DNA of 64,000 nucleotides, taken from Acidaminococcus fermentans DSM 20731 (GTDB lineage: Bacteria; Bacillota; Negativicutes; Acidaminococcales; Acidaminococcaceae). A model generated the notes under the pieces. The model was given only the letters and a program-made list of their open reading frames with translations. It made no database searches and was not told the DNA's origin. Numbering within the stretch: the stretch's first letter is position 1; each line of letters begins with the position of its first letter. Shown here in pieces: positions 61,198 through 64,000 of the stretch. A program made the position numbers and the translations under genes. The stretch covers positions 1,488,001-1,552,000 of the forward strand of contig NC_013740.1 in the NCBI RefSeq assembly GCF_000025305.1, in the 5' to 3' direction.

Positions 61198-62394
61198 TTA
61201 TTTGCTGCACAGTCTCAGGGTATCCTGGGCAATGGCCAGTTCTTCGTTGGTGGGGATCAGGAATACTTTTACCTTGGAATCAGCAGCACTGATTTCGGTG
61301 ACTTTGCCCCGAACGTTGTTCCGGTCAGCATCCAGTTTCACACCCAGGAATTCCAGGCCTGCGCAAACCTGCTGACGGGTGTGGATGTCGTTTTCGCCCA
61401 CGCCTGCGGTGAACACAATGGCGTCAACGCCGCCCATGGCAGCTGCATAAGCACCTACATAGCGTTTCACCTGATAGCAGAACATATCCAGGGCCAGCTG
61501 GGCTCTTTCGTTGCCTTTGGCGGCAGCATCTTCCAGGTCACGGAAGTCGCTGGAAACGCCGGATACGCCCAGGACGCCGCATTCCTTGTTCATGTACTTG
61601 TCAACGCCGGCAGCATCCAGGCCCTTCTTCTGCATCAGCACAGGAACCACAGCCGGATCGATGGAACCGGTACGGGTGCCCATCAGCACGCCGTCCAGGG
61701 GAGTGAAGCCCATGGAAGTATCCACGGATTTTCCCCCGTCCACAGCGGTGATGCTGGAGCCGTTGCCCAGGTGGCAGGTGATGATCTTGGTGTCTTTGAT
61801 GTCCTTACCCAGCAGCTGGGCGGCCACGCCGGACACGTATTTGTGGGAAGTCCCGTGGAACCCGTATTTCCGGATGCCATAGTCCTTGTATTCTTCGTAT
61901 TTCACGCCAAACATGTATGCCACAGGAGGCATGGTCTGATGGAAGGCGGTATCGAATACGGCAACCTGCGGGGTGTTGGGCATCAGTTTCTGGCAGGCAC
62001 GGATACCGGAAACGTTGGCCGGCTGATGCAGGGGAGCCATATCGCTCAGATCTTCGATCTGTTTCAGCACTTCGTCGGTAATCACAACGGATTCGTTGAA
62101 GATTTCACCGCCGTGCACCACACGGTGGCCCACTGCATCGATTTCATCCATGGATTTGATGACACCGTGGTTGGGGTCAACCAGAGCAGCCAGGACTTTC
62201 TTGATGCCGTCCACATGGTCGGGGATGGCGCTTTCCAGTCTTACTTTGTCCTTGCCGGCGGGGGTGTGGGTCAGAACGGAACCTTCGATGCCGATACGTT
62301 CTACCAGACCTTTTGCGATGACAGATTCATCCTTCATATCAATCAGCTGATATTTGATGGAAGAGCTGCCGCAGTTTACAACAAAAATCTTCAT
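61198..62394 (-). CDS. ackA: Acetate kinase
   Basis: A 398-residue acetokinase. Motifs: [68 protein letters not shown], and [16 protein letters not shown]. It makes ATP from acetyl phosphate, the fermentation energy step. pta is not adjacent. The ATG follows AGGAGG. Confidence 0.98.
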   Translation of the reverse strand: MKIFVVNCGSSSIKYQLIDMKDESVIAKGLVERIGIEGSVLTHTPAGKDKVRLESAIPDHVDGIKKVLAALVDPNHGVIKSMDEIDAVGHRVVHGGEIFNESVVITDEVLKQIEDLSDMAPLHQPANVSGIRACQKLMPNTPQVAVFDTAFHQTMPPVAYMFGVKYEEYKDYGIRKYGFHGTSHKYVSGVAAQLLGKDIKDTKIITCHLGNGSSITAVDGGKSVDTSMGFTPLDGVLMGTRTGSIDPAVVPVLMQKKGLDAAGVDKYMNKECGVLGVSGVSSDFRDLEDAAAKGNERAQLALDMFCYQVKRYVGAYAAAMGGVDAIVFTAGVGENDIHTRQQVCAGLEFLGVKLDADRNNVRGKVTEISAADSKVKVFLIPTNEELAIAQDTLRLCSK

Positions 62395-62442
62395 TACATT
62401 GCCTCCTGATCGACTACTGATTTTAAACCAGTATTATGCTTA

Positions 62443-62451
62443 TGCTATAAT
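62443..62451 (+). promoter_or_regulatory. Extended -10 promoter of tmcAL
   Basis: TGCTATAAT (TGn plus TATAAT at 62446-62451), about 55 nt before the start. No strong -35 is seen. Confidence 0.55.
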
Positions 62452-62509
62452 ACTAATATATGTTAGCAAAGATTTTGGAATTTGTAAAATAAAAATTTGG
62501 AGATTTGCC

Positions 62510-63733
62510 ATGGAACATCCTTCTGTCGTCGGCCTGGTGGCCGAATACAATCCCTTTCACCGGGGCCACGGCCATCAGCTGGAGGCAGTGCGGAGCCTGT
62601 TGGGACCTGCCCTCCCGGTCATCGCCGTCATGAGCGGCAGCCTCACCCAGCGGGGAGAACTGCCCCTGTGGGACAAGTGGCGGCGGACCCGTCTGGCCCT
62701 TCTGGGAGGCGCGGACCTGGTGCTGGAACTGCCGGTGACAGGCAGCCTGCAAAGCGCCCAGGGGTTCGCCTTTTTCGGGGTGGAGCTGCTGGCTGCCACC
62801 GGCCTTGTGACCCATCTTTCCTTCGGCTGCGAAGCCAGGGACCCGGAGGCCCTGGTCCGGCTTTCCCGGGAGGAATTCACCCCGGAGGAATGGCGGCAGG
62901 CCCTGGGGGACGGGCTCTCCTACGGAGCCGCCGCGGCCCGGCTGGCCAGTGAGCGGGATCCGGCCTACGGGGACCTGTTCACCGGTTCCAACAACCTGCT
63001 GGCCCTGGAATACCTCCGGGCCCTCCGGCCCCATCCGGAGATCCGTCCCCTGCCTATCCGCCGGGAAGGCACCCTCTACGGCAGCCGCACCCTCGATGAA
63101 AACGGCTGGCCCAGTGCTTCCGCTCTCCGCCAGGAGCTGCAGTGCCACGGGTTCACGGAAGCAGCGGCAGGCGCCCTGCCCCCGGCCCTCCGGCCCCTGT
63201 GCAGAGCCTGGTGGGAGGACGGGCTCCCTCTGCCGGACCGGGAACGGGCCCTGGACACCCTGCTGGCCTATGCCCTGGAAACCGGTTCCCCGGAAGGCAT
63301 GGCGGCCTGCACCCAGGTGTCCGAAGGGCTGGAAGACCGGATCTGGAAGCTGCGGCACTCCGGCGGTTTCGCCGCCCTGGTGGAACAGGTGAGCACCCGG
63401 CGGTACTCCCCCTCCCGGATCCGGCGGCTCCTGTGGCAGTACCTTCTCTCCGGTCCGGACTGCCGGTTCCGGGATGCCGCCCAGGCCGGTCCCCGGTACC
63501 TGCGGGTGCTGGGGATGACCCAGACCGGCCGGCAGCTGCTCCGGGCCATGAAAAAGACGGCCCGTCTGCCCCTTTTGACCGGCATCCAAAAGAACACCCT
63601 GGGCAAGGCCCCGGATCCCGGCTTCCGGCAGCAGCTCCAGCTGGATATCCGGGCCCAGGACCTGTTCCAGCTGGTGACGGAGGGCCGGGTGACGGACCGG
63701 GATTACAAAGAAAAGCCTGTTGTGCTCTTTTGA
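62510..63733 (+). CDS. tmcAL: tRNA(Met) cytidine acetate ligase TmcAL
   Basis: A 407-residue nucleotidyltransferase-fold enzyme that uses ATP and acetate to form N4-acetylcytidine at the tRNA(Met) wobble base. Motifs: VVGLVAEYNPFHRGHGHQL (HxGH), MSGSLTQRGELPLWDKWRRT, LVLELPV, and FTGSNNLLALEYLRAL. The next-door acetate kinase shares the substrate acetate, but divergent transcription argues only weakly for a link. The ATG at 62510 follows TTGGAG. The last codons form the 5' arm of the terminator. Confidence 0.93.
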   Translation: MEHPSVVGLVAEYNPFHRGHGHQLEAVRSLLGPALPVIAVMSGSLTQRGELPLWDKWRRTRLALLGGADLVLELPVTGSLQSAQGFAFFGVELLAATGLVTHLSFGCEARDPEALVRLSREEFTPEEWRQALGDGLSYGAAAARLASERDPAYGDLFTGSNNLLALEYLRALRPHPEIRPLPIRREGTLYGSRTLDENGWPSASALRQELQCHGFTEAAAGALPPALRPLCRAWWEDGLPLPDRERALDTLLAYALETGSPEGMAACTQVSEGLEDRIWKLRHSGGFAALVEQVSTRRYSPSRIRRLLWQYLLSGPDCRFRDAAQAGPRYLRVLGMTQTGRQLLRAMKKTARLPLLTGIQKNTLGKAPDPGFRQQLQLDIRAQDLFQLVTEGRVTDRDYKEKPVVLF

Positions 63734-63755
63734 CAGCACAACAGGCTTCTTTCTT
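63713..63755. terminator. Bidirectional terminator enclosing the tmcAL stop codon
   Basis: AAGCCTGTTGTGCT (63713-63726) pairs perfectly with AGCACAACAGGCTT (63735-63748), then TCTTTCTTTC. The tmcAL TGA (63731-63733) lies in the loop. Convergent with the partial gene at the window end. Confidence 0.85.
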
Positions 63756-63764
63756 TCTGACCGA

Positions 63765-64000
63765 TTATTTCTCTTCTCCCCCGTTGTTCCCGGCATTCAG
63801 CTGGTGATCGGCGTCATAGCTGGATTTCAGGGCATTCCCGTTGTCCCGTACGGCACTGAGGGTCTTGGTGAGGTTTTCTTCCAGATAGTTGAACACATCC
63901 ATGGCATACTGCATGGATTCGCTGTGGAGTTTTTCCGCATAGGCATCGGCAGCCGCCCGCATGTCCTTGTCGTACTGCTGGGTGGTGGCGATGATGCCGT
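63765..64000 (-). CDS. Helical/coiled-coil protein, 3' part only
   Basis: The last 78 residues of a protein cut by the window edge. Visible text includes QQYDKDMRAAADAYAEKLHS and FNYLEENLTKTLSAVRDNG, long amphipathic helices, ending in a polar Asn/Gly/Glu tail (NNGGEEK). The pattern recalls ATP-synthase-b-like coiled-coil proteins found next to tmcAL-type genes in other Firmicutes, but I cannot name it with certainty. Confidence 0.7.
   Translation of the reverse strand, partial: GIIATTQQYDKDMRAAADAYAEKLHSESMQYAMDVFNYLEENLTKTLSAVRDNGNALKSSYDADHQLNAGNNGGEEK

Overview
This is a G+C-rich bacterial chromosome segment (about 58-60% G+C by eye). It combines a Gram-positive-type PolC, a FapR-controlled fatty-acid operon, stand-alone FabK-type reductase, the rimP-nusA-rnpM-ylxQ-infB block, a class I two-subunit fumarase, a transcarboxylase-5S-like carboxyltransferase and an acetate kinase. 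That mix fits an anaerobic Negativicutes member, possibly Acidaminococcus-like. The genus is inferred from gene content only. About 57 protein genes are supported. Most are on the minus strand; the plus-strand genes are pbp1A, the insertion sequence, ilvE, the two diguanylate cyclases and tmcAL. No tRNA, rRNA or CRISPR was seen.

Layout. 1-2.5 kb: the 5' part of a stand-alone AICAR transformylase under a ZTP riboswitch, a radical SAM protein and a secreted M15-like protein. 2.5-7.7 kb: a DMT exporter, then a SLC13 permease-fumarase operon whose promoter carries a candidate operator for the double-HTH GntR regulator downstream of lepA. 7.7-18 kb: lepA, rpsT and the long rimP-to-ribF translation operon. 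18-22 kb: PBP1A and a pyruvate/oxaloacetate carboxyltransferase. 22-29.4 kb: amino-acid and peptide salvage genes (two M20 enzymes, HD hydrolase, homocysteine methyltransferase, AGCS symporter) interrupted by an IS3-family element. 29.5-44 kb: polC, mgtC, then proS-ispG-rseP-dxr-cdsA-uppS, a ferredoxin, frr-pyrH and rpsB-tsf. 44-47.9 kb: alaX, a radical SAM protein and ilvE. 48-52 kb: two paralogous diguanylate cyclases, the second behind a c-di-GMP-I riboswitch and terminator. 52-59.6 kb: fapR-plsX-fabH-fabD-fabG-acpP-fabK-fabF-rnc. 59.6-64 kb: fsa, yceD-rpmF, ackA, tmcAL and a partial coiled-coil protein.

The genes form housekeeping modules: translation, isoprenoid and phospholipid precursor synthesis, and fatty-acid synthesis with FapR feedback. 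The distinctive parts are regulatory and structural. These are the ZTP and c-di-GMP riboswitches, a PolC without its built-in proofreading domain, a GntR protein with two DNA-binding domains, a PASTA-like small protein overlapping a ferredoxin gene, and intergenic blocks with strict 7-bp periodicity that repeatedly sit at the 3' ends of genes.
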